64,000 nt of DNA from Triatoma infestans (taxonomy: Eukaryota > Arthropoda > Insecta > Hemiptera > Reduviidae). Where the stretch lies: NCBI GenBank assembly GCA_011037195.1, contig JAAEAF010001072.1, positions 1 to 64,000 of the forward strand. Direction: 5' to 3'. Both the position numbers and the translations under genes were made by a program. A model generated the notes under the pieces. It was not told the origin of the DNA, ran no database searches, and saw only the letters and a program-made list of their open reading frames with translations. Each line of letters starts with the position of its first letter. Within the stretch, counting starts at the first letter, position 1. This document shows positions 10,328 through 22,035 of the stretch, in pieces.

Positions 10328-10855
10328 TGTTTGTTTTAACAATAATCGTATTTGTTTTTGTATACGCGTGCATGTGAACCATGAAATACGGAAGTGAGGC
10401 GGTAGAAAAGTGATTTTCACTTCATTCTTCTCCCACTTCCGTCGCTGCCCTCCTTGGTGCTTGCCGTTTCTTTCCTGGATAATTTACAACATCAATGAAT
10501 CTGTGTGATGTCAACAACACGAACATACACACACACACACACAAACACACACGCACACAAACACACACAACAATAACATACAACCCTTGAGGCAGTAGCA
10601 ACCCCCTAACTTACCATTTCATTCTGCCCACTAGTGCTACAGAACCGTGTTAGTCTCACTTCCCCCTTTCTAAATACGAAACTCGGCGCCTGCAGCACTA
10701 GACATGGCTCGTGTGCACTTTACTGAATTGTCTGGAAATGTTTTAGAAAAAAAAAAAATTATAAATAAAACCCTCTTTCATAGTTTTAAAAAACAAAATA
10801 CAAACAAACATTAATATAAAACTCTCTTTACTCTTTACTCTCTTTCTAAAAAAAA
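10328..10855. other. Unique stretch with (CA)-rich tract
   Basis: A CA-rich tract with interruptions covers 10526-10568. The flanks, such as GTCGCTGCCCTCCTTGGTGC (10441-10460), are GC-richer and unique. No open frame or splice-bounded exon is evident. Confidence 0.35.
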
Positions 10856-11345
10856 AAGTGTGTCAAATTTATCGAAATTGGGTTTTCCCGAGAAATTCAA
10901 TGTTTTGGGTACAAAAAAAGTAATTGTATTTAGCGAGTGGTCTGTGTGTTTAGTGTGCGAACACCCCTCCCCCAAATCACCGGCAGCTTATACTTGATGT
11001 TCCGTTTACGTCACTGACACGCAGGTTTCGGACAAAATCCATCAACCGCAATTACGACTTTACTGAATAGTTTTTTTTCGCATTCCTCGGCGGAATTCTC
11101 GATACTTTTATTTGTAACAGTTTTTGCTGTACTGAGAAATGTGTAACTGAATTCAAATGTTAATGGAATTTTTTCAAAATTTTACTAGACACAAACTTCT
11201 GGACTGCAATCTAATCACTTCACGAGAACGATGTCCTTTGGGGAGCTAGATAAACATCTTCACCTGTTCTAGATTTATGTCATGGCTATTGAATACAAAT
11301 TTTAAGTTTAAAGGAATTTGTCAATTTTATTTGTATTTCAATTAA
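10856..11345 (+). repeat. Family A copy, + strand, 5' hairpin missing
   Basis: It begins at TGTCAAATTTATCGAAATTGG and has the GTTTCGGACAAAATCCATCAACCG word near 11027-11050, then a diverged inner part and TTTAAAGGAATTTGTCAATT near the end. The terminal hairpins are not recognisable. Confidence 0.65.
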
Positions 11346-11398
11346 CTTCAGTCAGCGAACCGAAATTCGTGTGTAAAATTCTTTTTCACCCGGCACTC

Positions 11399-11590
11399 TT
11401 GATGCCAAAAGGTTCCCCAGCCCTCGTGGGGGAAGTGTATTTATATAAGTTGTGAACAACAGTACTCGAAAATGAAATGAAAAATCTTGAATTTGTTTAA
11501 AACTTAAAATCTTTCGCATTTCTTCTGATGATCCGACACGAAGAGTTCGGAGTCAAAATTGGTTAAACGGAAGTACCTCTTCATTGGTTT
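11399..11590 (+). repeat. Family A fragment abutting the next copy
   Basis: Inner words such as GTGAACAACAGTACTCGAAAATG and GTTAAACGGAAGTACC are followed directly by the 5' hairpin of the copy at 11591, as if one copy had inserted in or joined to another. Confidence 0.5.
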
Positions 11591-12556
11591 TTTACTTTCT
11601 CTTACTATTGTAAGAGGAAGCATTGTGATCTTATGAACTTTTTGAATTGTTACCCCTAGTTTACGTATAAAAATATGTTTAGCGAATGATCATCTATATA
11701 AGAATACAGAATACAGAATATCTGGAACTGCAAGTGCCGGCGATTTACCGAACTCTTTTTTTTTTTTTCTTAGATTTTATTTCGCGACTTTCTTCTTGTA
11801 AATGTCCCAAAACCATTTTCATTAAAGAATTGCGATCATGTCATATTTCCGAAATTGAATTTTCACCAGATATAGTGTTTTGAGAACCCAATGAGTATGA
11901 AAACAAAAATTTTTTATCAAATGTTAGAGTATGTGAGTGGGTCTGGTGAACCAAATATTTTTATTGAACTTGTAAACTATCTGGATAGATAAATACTATT
12001 CACTTTTATTTGAAACTTTTTTGGGGGGGAAATTGATTTTTAGTGTATTCTGGAGGGGGGGAGCAATAGCTTACATTTTCCTCTAATGTGCCACTTAATT
12101 ACAATTTATATTGTACTAACTATATAAGAATACTGAGATACATTAGTAGTATTGCTAAACCAGCTGATTTAAAGGAAATCGGATAGTCGGAAGTGCGACT
12201 TTACAGCAAGTTTTACATTGATGTTGTCGTTTTCTCGGAAACAGCTACAATGGTTTTCTTCAAACTTGGAGTGTTTACTGTACAGATTAAAATCCTACCA
12301 CTTTTATTAGCCTAATTTTATCGGAAAAATTGATTTTAGCGAGGTTTCGAGAGGGAACCTTGTCCAGTTAGGTTGCAATTTAAAGTTTATTGGTTTGAGG
12401 CAGGGGGCGTCACACAAGTCACACTGGATCTTGTGTAATATCTACCATCTTTTTTTTATGGTTCTGCCCAATTAGAAATGGTAACCATTAGAATTTTAAG
12501 GAATATTTGTCAATTAAATTGTATTAAGAGAGAGTCGTGTCATTCTTACTCACCAA
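11591..12556 (+). repeat. Family A copy, + strand, about 960 bp, both ends present
   Basis: The 5' hairpin ACTTTCTCTTACTATTGTAAGAGGAAG (11593-11619) is well kept. Two modules follow: one ends CACTTTTATTTGAAAC near 12010, the other has CGGAAGTGCGACTTTACAGC at 12187 and TTTTCTCGGAAACAG near 12230. The 3' AAGAGAGAGTCGTGTCATTC has lost its hairpin. A 65-codon ORF here is repeat-derived. Confidence 0.8.
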
Positions 12557-13109
12557 ACAACTGTAAATAAATTTACTGTTGCGTGTTTTTTTTTATTTAT
12601 TTTATGAAAAAAAAAATGAAAACATTGATTTTTTTTTTTTAATTTAGATGGCAGTGAAAATTTATAGTAACTGCATATTTGATGACGCAGTGATCCTACG
12701 AGAATTTCCAAATTGTTCCCCGCGGCTGTACAATACTTGCTTTACGGGTACTTTGGGACACAAACTTAACTTTATATGAAAAAACTTTGCTAACAAAACA
12801 TATCATGTACGACCAACCCATACTCGTAAGCAGAAAAGAACGTACATATGAAACATATGGCCTATTTTGTACAATAACATGGCCTATATAAGATCTCTCG
12901 CCTATGAATTATTGCCTCAATAGTTTGAGTTCAGTAGTAGTTATTGCCTGCCTGTCGTTTTGTTTTTGGCTAAGTGGGGTGGTGAATGTTAGGGGGTAAT
13001 AAAGTAACTTGCCAATGAAAAAGGGACGCAAATTGAACAAAGTGATCTTATAGTGATGTGATTGGATAATTCTATTAGAGTTAAATTTGTTTAATTATTA
13101 TACTACAAT
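12557..13109. other. AT-rich unique stretch, nothing recognised
   Basis: Long T and A runs at 12590-12645; no coding frame. AAACATATGGCCTATTTTG and ACATGGCCTATATAAG (12851-12892) form a short imperfect direct repeat. Confidence 0.3.
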
Positions 13110-13536
13110 TATATCAAAGTAAAGATTTTTAATTTTCGAGTATTTCACCGGAAATACAAGTTTTATGGTTCCCTGAGTACGAAAGAATTTGTTTGTCCGT
13201 CGCGTGTCTTTATAAATATGTGAACAGCATAGTTCAAAAACGAAAAATCGAAAGAAGTTTAAACTTGAAATTCACGTTTAGGTATCACCGTGGGATCCGA
13301 CCGTAGGTTATCTGTCAATGTTGCTCAACCGGTTGTACCACTTTACTTAATGGATTTTCATTTTTTTCTGCGATTTGCTCGAAAACTGCTCCAGCGATTT
13401 TCATGAAATTGTATATACCACCTACACATACAGTTTTACTTGTAACATTTTACTGGGAAAATTAATTTTAAGAAGACTTTTCTGGGAGGGTTGAGATAAG
13501 AGAAAGTCGGATGTATAAGTTTCACGCACCAGACTT
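13110..13536 (+). repeat. Family A copy, + strand, one module
   Basis: It has TTTCACCGGAAATACAAGTTTT (13142-13163), CCCTGAGTACGAAAGAA, one inner module (CAACCGGTTGTACCACTTTA at 13327) and a 3' end ATAAGAGAAAGTCGG followed by a decayed hairpin region to about 13536. Confidence 0.7.
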
Positions 13537-13684
13537 CAGTTGTTTAATATGAACGTTTCGATCAAAATCGACCTATCACTTTTTTTAAAAAAAATAACAC
13601 TTTTTCATCCAAAACAATTATTTTAGATAGTTTTGCGGAATTTGTGGCATTAAATTTCGAAAATATGGGGTTTGGTTTAATGTT

Positions 13685-13800
13685 ATTGGCGCAGTGTTGT
13701 CTTTAGCTATAGAAAACTATTCAGGGACCGGTAGTGCCCTGAGAACGCTCCGAAGGTCACAATAGATCTTTCAGGATGCAGTGTATATCCCCTTAAAAGA
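13685..13800 (+). mobile_element. SINE 3' part, + strand, 5' truncated
   Basis: It matches the body of the SINE at 57968-58160 on the opposite strand: AGTGTTGTCTTTAGCTA, CTGAGAACGCTCCGAAGG, CACAATAGATCTTTCAGG and the end TGCAGTGTATATCCCC. No tRNA-like head is present. It is the only copy of the family on this strand here. Confidence 0.6.
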
Positions 13801-14390
13801 AGTTAGTAGCACTCTCTTCTGGACTACAATGCAATCTTTTCTCTATCTGCTTTAGTTTGGTCGGCTGATATTTGACCTCCAACCATTTCTCTATTTGTGT
13901 TAGAAAAATTAGTAAAAATTTGAAGTTTAAAGGAAAATTCGTCCTTTTTTCCAGATTTTTTACCTGATTTTTTTAGTATAAAGTAATGTCTGTACAAAAA
14001 TTTCATGACAGTTATACGTAATATTCTTTACTCGTTTAATTTGGCAAAAAAACACTATTCAATCAGCTGTTTTAATTGTTTAATTAATATTTCTTACTAA
14101 AAATCAGATGTTTTTGTATGTTTATGTACTTGTCACATATTATTCATCACTATATTAATCACTTCGTTTATATAGGTAACATATTGTCCGTCTGTTGATA
14201 AAAATAACTATTAAAAATGTACTTTGATAAAACTACAAACAAAGCTTAGTTTTTAATGTTGAAATCAAAAAGATTCTTTTTTTTTTTTTGTAGGAACTGT
14301 TTTTTTGATAAATTAGTTATTTGAAATCTTTTATGATATAAGATTTAATCAAAATAGTGGAAGTTGATTGGCCCAAAAAAATGATGTCTT
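13801..14390. other. AT-rich stretch, nothing recognised
   Basis: Decayed family A words may occur near 13900-13930 (AAATTTGAAGTTTAAAGG). The minus-strand 60-codon ORF at 13824-14006 has no domain. Confidence 0.3.
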
Positions 14391-15100
14391 CAAAAATTTT
14401 CGAAATTGAGTTTCCAACTGAAATACATATTTTTTGAAGTTCTTTAAGTTACGAAATAGTGGTTTCTACGATAACTCAAAAACAGAAAACCCGTAGGTTA
14501 CCATTTGGGTATCATCTGGGATTCCAAAAGGTTGCTGTCGGTCAAATCCCTCAACCGGAAGCACTTTACTGAATCCAATTTTTTTTTTCTTTTTTGCGTT
14601 TTTCTCGAGTTTTTATTCACACATTTTTCTAGAAAAAATTTTTTTAGAACGCTTCGAAGGAAGTGGGCAATGTTAGGCTTTCCCCTAAAGTGAAATTTCA
14701 ATATATTTCACAGTTCTATCACCTACATAATTTTAATAAGAATTAAATATGTTACTCAAAAATTCCAAGTTTTGAAGAAAATCGGTTTGACCGGAAGTGC
14801 AAATTTCTTGGAAAAAATTAATTTATATGGATTCTGGAGAAATTGTGACATCACAACACTCTCTACATAACTCGTACGTAAGTCTCCCCCTCCAGACGTA
14901 GAATATTGAAGGCAATTTTTTTTTTTAATTTGAGATTTGAAGAAAATTTATCATTAAGAAAGTTTATTAAACAGTTCATAAAATTGTAATAATCCTTCTA
15001 CCGATATATATTAAGGCTCATTAAATAAATTGCTAAAAAAAAAAAATCGTATTTAAAGGAAATCGGTTAACCGAAAGTAAGACTTTACTAAATGTTTTTT
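14391..15100 (+). repeat. Family A copy, + strand, 5' hairpin missing
   Basis: It starts at TTTTCGAAATTGAGTTTCC and includes TCCCTCAACCGGAAGCAC (14547-14564) and TTTGACCGGAAGTGC (14786-14800), then an end part rich in A runs. It ends exactly at the 5' hairpin of the next copy (15101). Confidence 0.7.
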
Positions 15101-15988
15101 ACTTTCTCTTACCCCTTCTAGTAAGGAGGAAGTCCAGATTTTCGAAATTAAGTCTTCACCGGGAATGCATTTTTTGGAGTTCCCTGAATATGAAAAAAAC
15201 GTTTTTAGTGAATGGTCTATAAGTGCTTCGTTTTTTTAAACAGAATATCTCAAAAACGAAAAGCCGCTGGAAGCTCAAACTTGCTGTTCCGTTTAGGCAC
15301 TACCACCGCATCAGACGCAAAGATTAGGGCAATATCCATCAAGCAGAAGTGTGTCTTTATCGAATCTTTTTTCAGTTTTTCGAGATTTTCTCGAAAACGG
15401 CTCCAACGATTTTCTTTAAACTTCTTTTACTATCTACACTCATAATACCTCACATACCATTAATACCTATCACTTTTTCCGGGAAAATTGATTTCTTGAC
15501 GGTTCTGTGGAGCAGTTTGCGTTATGTTTTCCCCTAAAGTACCTCTTCAGCATAATATGTAGTTTTTCTACCTGCATAATATTCATATACATTAGAATAA
15601 TCGATAGAATTCCAAATTTGAAGTAAATCAGTTTATTGGAAGTGCGAAATTACTAAATAGATTTTCGATTTATTTGGAATTTTCTCGAAAACTGTTGAAA
15701 AAGTTTTCCTTTTTCAATGTTGGACTGCTTGCTGTATATATATATATGGAAACGTATCAGATTTATTTGAAACATTTTCCTGAAAAAATTGGTTTTAGAG
15801 GGTGCTGAGGCGGTCAGGTTTTCCTAAAAGTAGTTTTATTATGCCTTATACAGATTGTACTATTCAGATAACATTCAGGACAACTGAATGTCTATTAACA
15901 GCATTATAAATTTGAAGAAAATGTGTTATTCATAACTAAGTATACGTAGTGCAGTAATAGAATATCGTGTGTATGTTTCATACACTGC
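15101..15988 (+). repeat. Family A copy, + strand, about 890 bp, both ends present
   Basis: The 5' end ACTTTCTCTTACCCCTTCTAGTAAGGAGGAAGT starts at 15101. Words include CTCAAACTTGCTGTTCCGTTTAGG, TTTTCTCGAAAACGGCTCC and GGAAGTGCGAAATTACTAAATAG. The 3' end is CAGTAATAGAATATCGTGTG with a hairpin variant GTGTATGTTTCATACAC (15969-15985); the changed base pair is compensated, a hint that the stem is real. Confidence 0.8.
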
Positions 15989-16238
15989 AACTGTGATCGG
16001 ATTGTATATCGGATACACTGTTGGTTGCCGTTTCGATTGTCTCATCTATCAAATAGCGAGGGTTTATAATGGCCGGTAATATACTGAGAGAAATTTTATC
16101 AGTTTTAGAGAGCTTTAGTCCAGTGTAAGTGAGGAAATCGGCACTGGAGTAATAAAAATGTCTATTCATCATCGTACAGAAAGCGGGCATAATTCTAGAA
16201 TGGGCATCCTACCCCCTCCACTATTGTCTAATTACTTA

Positions 16239-17925
16239 TTACTTTCTCTTATTCCTAGTAAGAGGGAAGTATTGCGATCGAGACAAATTTTCGAAATTGC
16301 GTTTTCAACGGAAATAGATGTTTTGAGGACCTCTGAGTCATAAAAAGAAGCCAAGCTTCGTATTCCGTTTAGGTATCACATCTAATAATAAGTTTCGGAC
16401 AGAATCCATCAACTTTACTGAATTTTTTTTTTTTCAGTTTTCACAATTTTCTCGAAAACTATTACAACGATTTTCTTTAAAATTTCGTATAATATCTACA
16501 CAGACCTTAACATATAAGTACTGGAATAAGAAAACTGCTTCCATATACGTAGAAAGTTTCACCAACTATGCTGCAGTTAAAAATATTATAAACTCGGCAA
16601 ACATACTCCCTGTTTATATAGTAAGCTATGACTGCCTTACAGAGGTAGTAGAAATCAAGAAATGCACGGAACTAGAAAAAGTATCCACTCCAAATATGAG
16701 AAATTTAATATTTAATGACTATCTATTGAATATATGGCCGAATAGCTATTACTTGTATAGCGATGGCTCAAAGATGAATGGACAAGTGGGAGTCTATGAT
16801 CCTCAGGCCAAATATGCCATCACAAATAGATTATACGAATTAGCTACTGTCTATACAGCAGAATAGAGCTATTTTTCTAGCTCTTCAAGACATTAATCAG
16901 TTCCCCTTTAGCAAGTATGTACGTAATAATTACTGATTGCCAAAGTGCATTAGATAAGCTTCGAAACAGTAATGACGTAGCCAATAGCAGCAAGATAATC
17001 ATAGATAATCTCTTAGTAGTCCACCATTAGGAAATAGTAAGAAAAATATTAACTTCGTGTGGGTAAGTGGGCATAGTGATCTTGAAAACAACGAAGTTGT
17101 GGACAGGCTAGCGAAGGATGCTACAGTGAATGGAGAGAGGAGCGACATTCGCATTCCGGCAACAGATGTGAAGAGGACGATCTCGGCGAATATCATCAAA
17201 AAGTGGCAAGCGGACTACTTGGAATCTAGGGGAGGTTTTATAAGGTCGGGATAGATAGGATTAAAAAAAGGCCTTGGTTTAGAGGGCTTGCACTGAAAAA
17301 GCATTTCGCCGCAACAATCTGTAGGCTTCGGTCAGGTCACGCTGTTTATGGAGCATATTTATTCAAGATAGGCCAAACAACTAATCTGTTATGCACGGAT
17401 TGCCACATGACTGAAGTCTTTGAGCATGTTGTGCTGGTTTGCCGGAAATACAGCAAGTAAAGAGAACATTTATTCAAAGAGCTATATAATTATTTGACAA
17501 CACCATTTAACTATGAGAGCATTATCTTCTCCGAAGGTGTATATGTATATAGGTTTCTAATAGAATTTTTATCCAGCTATAATCAGACTTACAATACTCG
17601 TAAATATATATATATATATATATATCTTGTATAAGGTCCGTAGCTTTCATCGAGTTGATTATTTGTTAAAAATTTGTTTTTTTCTTATTATTTGTTTTGT
17701 TTCTACTTCTTTGCTTATTTAAGCCTAATTAATGTCTTATCTCGCATATTTTGAAAACTTATCAATGTGTTATGAATAGCGAAAGCTTATGAAAAAAAAA
17801 AAATCTACACATACATAAAAACATAAAACTTTTATTTGAAATATTTTCCCGGGAAAATTGATTTTTATTGAGAGGGGTGTAGGGGGTCTGAGGGAACTGT
17901 AGCGTAACGTGGTGGGGATACCCTG
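16239..17925 (+). repeat. Family A copy, + strand, split by a non-LTR insertion
   Basis: The 5' hairpin TTACTTTCTCTTATTCCTAGTAAGAGG starts at 16239. The copy runs to ATCTACACA (16494-16502), is interrupted by 1300 bases, and continues from the repeated ATCTACACA (17803-17811) with AAACTTTTATTTGAAATATT and CCCGGGAAAATTGATTTTTA. The right boundary near 17925 is uncertain. Confidence 0.75.
16503..17802 (+). mobile_element. 5'-truncated non-LTR retrotransposon with RNase H domain (decayed)
   Basis: It is flanked by ATCTACACA target duplications (16494-16502, 17803-17811) and ends in an A run at 17792-17802. Pieces of an RNase H domain appear in order: YSDGSK and VYTAE (about 16757-16866), ITDCQSALDKL (about 16930-16963), then FVWVSGH and VVDRLAKDA (about 17054-17124). 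A C-terminal CxxC...H...C stretch lies near 17395-17450 (CTDCHMTEVFEHVVLVC). Stops and at least two frameshifts separate the pieces. RNase H placed after RT is typical of I-clade relatives; the RT itself is lost by truncation. Confidence 0.85.
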
Positions 17926-18009
17926 CCCAAGTCAGGTATGGTTGAATGATTATATTATAGTCCAAGAGCAATGTCAATAATATTGAACAAGCAGAAATAT
18001 TTGAAATTT

Positions 18010-18488
18010 AACGTCTCTTACAATCATCTACGACAGAATTTTCCAAATGAAAGTGATACAGTTAGCATTCCAAGTTTAAAGAAAATCGTTGTAACCGTTT
18101 TCAAGGAAATGCCAATGATATTAAAAACCTATTCTGTAACCTTAGTTCCGGTTATATAAAATTTATTCAAATTTGAATTACAGTAATGCTTCTAATGTAT
18201 ATTAATATTACATAAGTGGTAAAACCATATATTGTATTGAAGTGGTACATTATAGGGAAGCTTAACGTTACTGTTCTCCCAAAACCTCAATCTTTCCGGT
18301 AACTATAAAAATGATAGACATTTATGTGTTTAGATAGTACACGAAGTTGAAAGAAAATCGTCAGATTTTGGTGATGATGATGATTAAAGAGATGGATTTT
18401 GTTCGAAACCTTCTTGGCAAATTCGGTGTGATACTCAAATCGGGTATACTACTTCCTGCCACTAATCGTTTTAGAGATATTTTGTTCA

Positions 18489-18579
<91 letters not shown>

Positions 18580-18657
18580 TCCATTCGCTAAAAACACAAT
18601 TTCGGAAGTTTGATATAATCACAATAGTTCTTCTTACCAGGAGTAACAGGAAGTAAA
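18010..18657 (-). repeat. Family A copy, minus strand, with compound microsatellite
   Basis: In minus-strand order it has an inner module (GTTTAAAGAAAATCGTTGTAACCG at 18070), ACCATATATTGTATTGAAGTGG, GGGAAGCTTAACGTTACTG, the GGATTTTGTTCGAAACCTTC word (18393), a (CA)(TA)(GA) tract and a diverged 5' end CTTACCAGGAGTAACAGGAAGT (18633-18654). The 5' terminus is also the start of a 143-bp duplication. Confidence 0.7.
18490..18576. repeat. Compound microsatellite (CA)n(TA)n(GA)n
   Basis: About 33 bases of CA, 18 of TA and 36 of GA, joined without interruption, at the usual microsatellite site of family A. The ORFs reading through it on both strands are artefacts. Confidence 0.95.
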
Positions 18658-18775
18658 ACCAACGTTTATAAATGACAGGTGCACTTGTTCTTTAACTTCG
18701 GTATTTTCTCTTCCAGTGATTGGCTGGTTCTGTTTCAGTTGATGGTGGTGGTGGAGGAAATGAAAAGAAAACATA
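18633..18775 (+). repeat. 143-bp direct duplication, copy 1
   Basis: It starts with the family A terminus CTTACCAGGAGTAACAGG and continues into unique sequence ending GGAAATGAAAAGAAAACATA. As far as I can align by eye it is identical to 19111-19253. The near-identity suggests a recent event or an assembly duplication. Confidence 0.9.
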
Positions 18776-18806
18776 GTTTCTATAAATTCCACTTCAAGTT
18801 TCCATA

Positions 18807-18993
18807 ACGGAAATAATTATCTTGTCTGACTCCCTAGCGATAATTAGAGCATTGCTCACGCCAACTCATGCCCAAAATGTTGCTGAGGCCAACAGCAAGA
18901 GAATCATCCAAGAAATGATATCAAGGAGCAGTAAGTATTGTTGTATTGGGTACTGTGGAATCTATGGAAATGAACTGGCAGAGCTCCTTCATT
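18807..18993 (+). mobile_element. RNase H fragment of a non-LTR retrotransposon
   Basis: One frame reads IIILSDSLAIIRALLTPTHA and then, after about 20 codons, CGIYGNELAEL before a stop at 18991-18993. This is the middle and end of a retrotransposon RNase H domain (D in LSDS, then the GxxGNExA region; the usual H before CGIYGN has become Y). The flanking catalytic parts are absent. It lies between the two 143-bp repeats and comes from a different element than 16503-17802. Confidence 0.65.
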
Positions 18994-19110
18994 GAACCAC
19001 CTAATTCCGCGATTCCCTACAGTAAAAAAAAATGCCAAATTTAAAAAAAAAATGTAAGAGTAAATATGAAGGAAGAAACGACGGATGGAAAGAAATGGAA
19101 GAGTCTCCTC

Positions 19111-19253
19111 CTTACCAGGAGTAACAGGAAGTAAAACCAACGTTTATAAATGACAGGTGCACTTGTTCTTTAACTTCGGTATTTTCTCTTCCAGTGATTG
19201 GCTGGTTCTGTTTCAGTTGATGGTGGTGGTGGAGGAAATGAAAAGAAAACATA
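19111..19253 (+). repeat. 143-bp direct duplication, copy 2
   Basis: Same sequence and orientation as 18633-18775, start-to-start distance 478 bases. No family A body precedes this copy, so the family A terminus here was carried along by the duplication. Confidence 0.9.
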
Positions 19254-21209
19254 AAAACGAATTGCCTTTACACTTACATATGTACATATAACCACTTTTT
19301 AAAACCGGTTCATTGTACTGCTTTAACTACCTTTTAAGGTTGAATACACATATAAACAGGTTAAAGTATTTTAAAAATGGAGACGAATTATATATTTTCC
19401 CAGCATTGTTGTTCACTTTTATATGGAGGTTAACTAGAGAAGTTAGTTATTTTGCATTCGGGTGGGAGTTTTATTAAATGAGCAAGTGAGTCATTCGTTC
19501 GTTCGACTCACTCAGAAGAAGAACAAGGAGGTTTATTTTGTAGAATTTGTAAACGTGTAGGAGAAACTTAAATACAAAAAACACACACACACACACACAC
19601 TCGCAGACATATGGTGACCAAAAGTTGTAACTTAGATGTATGACTCATTTTGTTTGCGAGCACGCTCTAACATTGAGTGTGTGAACTAGAGATAGCGAAT
19701 TAAGAACGATCCCCTCTCACTCTCTCTCTCACCCTGCACAAGGTCACCTTCAACAAGACAATCTCGTCCTTGGCCACAGCGCACTCTTTTAACGTAGCCC
19801 CGGCTTAATACTTGTGTAACTAATTGCACTAATATTTATTTGTATGTCTGTCAGTTTTGGTTTTGTTACTATGGTTACTTATTTCCCTATATATATATAT
19901 ATATATATATATATGTTTTTCGGCCTTTTATAAAATTACTTTCCCACCGATAGATTGAATTACAGTCACTGCTTTGCTTTTTTTAAATTCACTCTTGTAT
20001 CTGCAGTCCTTGGGGAGTCATTTAGTATCCGTTCTACTTTTTAATAGAAGGCAGCTTTTAATATTATCTGCGTGAGTCAATTATTTGTTTAATTAAATTT
20101 TAGTGGATTAGGACTAGTAGTATACTTAACTAGTAGTATACTAGTCTTAATGTGGGAGCAGATCTACGAAATACAGAAATGGCAGTTTGTAGGAAAATTT
20201 AACGCCCAGAGCTGACTTTCTCCCAATAAATAAAGTTCCAAATAAAAAGTCTAGACTTTATTTATCTATAGTTGTTTATGATGGAAATATTGCCGTAATA
20301 ATTCAATCGGCTGGAAAAACTATGCTACACCACCACATATGTCTGACTACATTATGACACGCTCTGGATCATCACCAAACCACTAACGCACTGGCACTAA
20401 GTAGTATATTCTTCAAACAAAGCTCCCACTAAAACTCCCTTATTTTTAGCTAGTTACATTAGGAAAATTGGTATAAAAGAGCAACTCCTAGAAGATATGT
20501 TAAAAAATTAGTAGTGTATTATCAAGAAGTGCAGAAAGTGGCTGAAATAATAGGCGGGAAATTGTACATTCATTTCACACTGATTACAAAGAAAGAGCAT
20601 TCATGCTAAAAACGTTTCTTTCATTCTTAGAAGACCTCTCCAAAAACATCTATTCACAAAATAAGAGAAAGTAAAAAAACAAAGAAATAAAATAAATTTA
20701 TTTTATTGGTAGAAAATAAAAGACATTTCGTTATGAGTTTTCTATATTTCCTTCTAGTACTTTGTTACCATGGTACTTTTTATTCTCTTTTTATCATTTT
20801 TATGTATTTTATTCAATAGTTTATTTATCGATCTGTTTTCCTTCTATTCAGTTTTATCACTGTATTCCCTAACTTGGAAAAGTGTTTTTCTTATCCCAGT
20901 GATGGATATTGTTATCACTGCTAGAGTTTACTTTTCCAACAAGAGATTCAAACTTTCTAAATCTTTCACAAAATCGAAGATATTTCGTAGAAGTAGATGC
21001 TTTTATTTATTTAAACAGGAAGAAAATATTCGTGTGTTTTTAGTTACATGTGTATGTATGTCTGGAACTTGGCCCAGTCAGATTTTGCTAAACACTGGTT
21101 AGATAATAATTATTTCTATATTGTGTGACATTGTTGAGGGTGATACCCAAAATAGGGAAAGTGTTGGGCCAAAGTTGCTTGACTGGACAAAAGTCCCTGA
21201 AGAAGTGAC
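19254..21209. other. Long unique stretch without a supported gene
   Basis: It holds (CA)n at 19579-19600, a CT-rich patch at 19712-19733, (TA)n at 19888-19914, and a short perfect-looking dyad ACTAGTAGTATAC...GTATACTAG near 20114-20147. An isolated family A 5' end (ATAAGAGAAAGTAA) lies at 20661-20674. The 110-codon ORF at 20770-21102 is Leu/Phe/Ser-rich, starts with hydrophobic runs and has no recognisable domain; I do not call it a gene. Confidence 0.35.
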
Positions 21210-22035
21210 TACTTTATTTCCTCTCTTATTCCTAGTAACAGGGAGTATTGCGATCGTCCAGATTTTCTACATTGAATTTTCACTGGAAATATATGTTTTG
21301 GGGTACTCTGAATACTGGAACTGAGTACTCTGAATACTGGAATGAGTACTCTGAATACTGGAACTGAGTACTCTGAATACTGGAACTGAGTACTCTGAAT
21401 ACTGGAACTGAGTACTCTGAATACTGGAACTGAGTACTCTGGTCTGTTATTCTATGTGTTGACAATATATCTCGAAAACGAACAGCCGCAGGAAGCTTAT
21501 ATTTGGTATTCCGTTTAGATGCATCATGCATCTATCCGGCAAAATCCATCAAACGGAAGTGCAACTTTATTGAATGTTTTTTTTTTTCAGTTTTTCGTGA
21601 TTTTCTCGAAAATGACTTCAACGATTTTTTTTAAGTTTCTTATACTATCTACACACAAATACCAATCACTTTTATTTGAAACATCTTACCAAGGAAAATT
21701 GATTTGTGGGGGGGGGGTTCTAAGGGAACAGTAACGTTAAGTTTTCTTTAAAAGTACTCCTAGGTATAAAATGTGATTTTGCCACCTACATAATATTAAT
21801 ACACATTAGAAGCGTTGATAGAATTCCAAATTTGAAGAAAATAGGGGGTTAACCGGAGGGGCGACATTATAGAATAGGTTTTTGAGTTTTTTGGTATTTT
21901 CTCGTAGACGACTATAACGATTTCTTGTAAACTTAATATGCTGAGTTGACAGATAAAAACTTATTATTTTTATTTGAAATTTTTTTGGATAAAATTTGTG
22001 CGGCGTTAATTTCAAATGTTATATTAGTTGGTTCA
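21210..22035 (+). repeat. Family A copy, + strand, with 22-bp minisatellite
   Basis: The 5' hairpin is decayed (ACTTTATTTCCTCTCTTATTCCTAGTAACAGGGAGT), followed by TTTTCACTGGAAATATATGTTTTG, a tandem array, TCTCGAAAACGAACAGCCGCAGG, CCATCAAACGGAAGTGCAAC and the second module (TTAACCGGAGGGGCGACATT). The 3' terminus is lost. Confidence 0.75.
21302..21441 (+). repeat. 22-bp minisatellite, about 6 copies
   Basis: The unit GAGTACTCTGAATACTGGAACT repeats about 6.3 times with one 1-base deletion. It has grown from the family A segment that normally reads CCTGAGTACGAA at this place. Internally GAGTACTC is a palindrome. Confidence 0.95.

Noticed and set aside
18347..18597. ORFs on both strands through the (CA)(TA)(GA) tract
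   Set aside because: Dinucleotide tracts keep frames open without coding meaning.
20770..21102. 110-codon + strand ORF as a novel gene
   Set aside because: AT-rich, Leu/Phe/Ser-rich, with no domain, no splice context and no compositional support. Long chance ORFs of this kind are expected in 64 kb.
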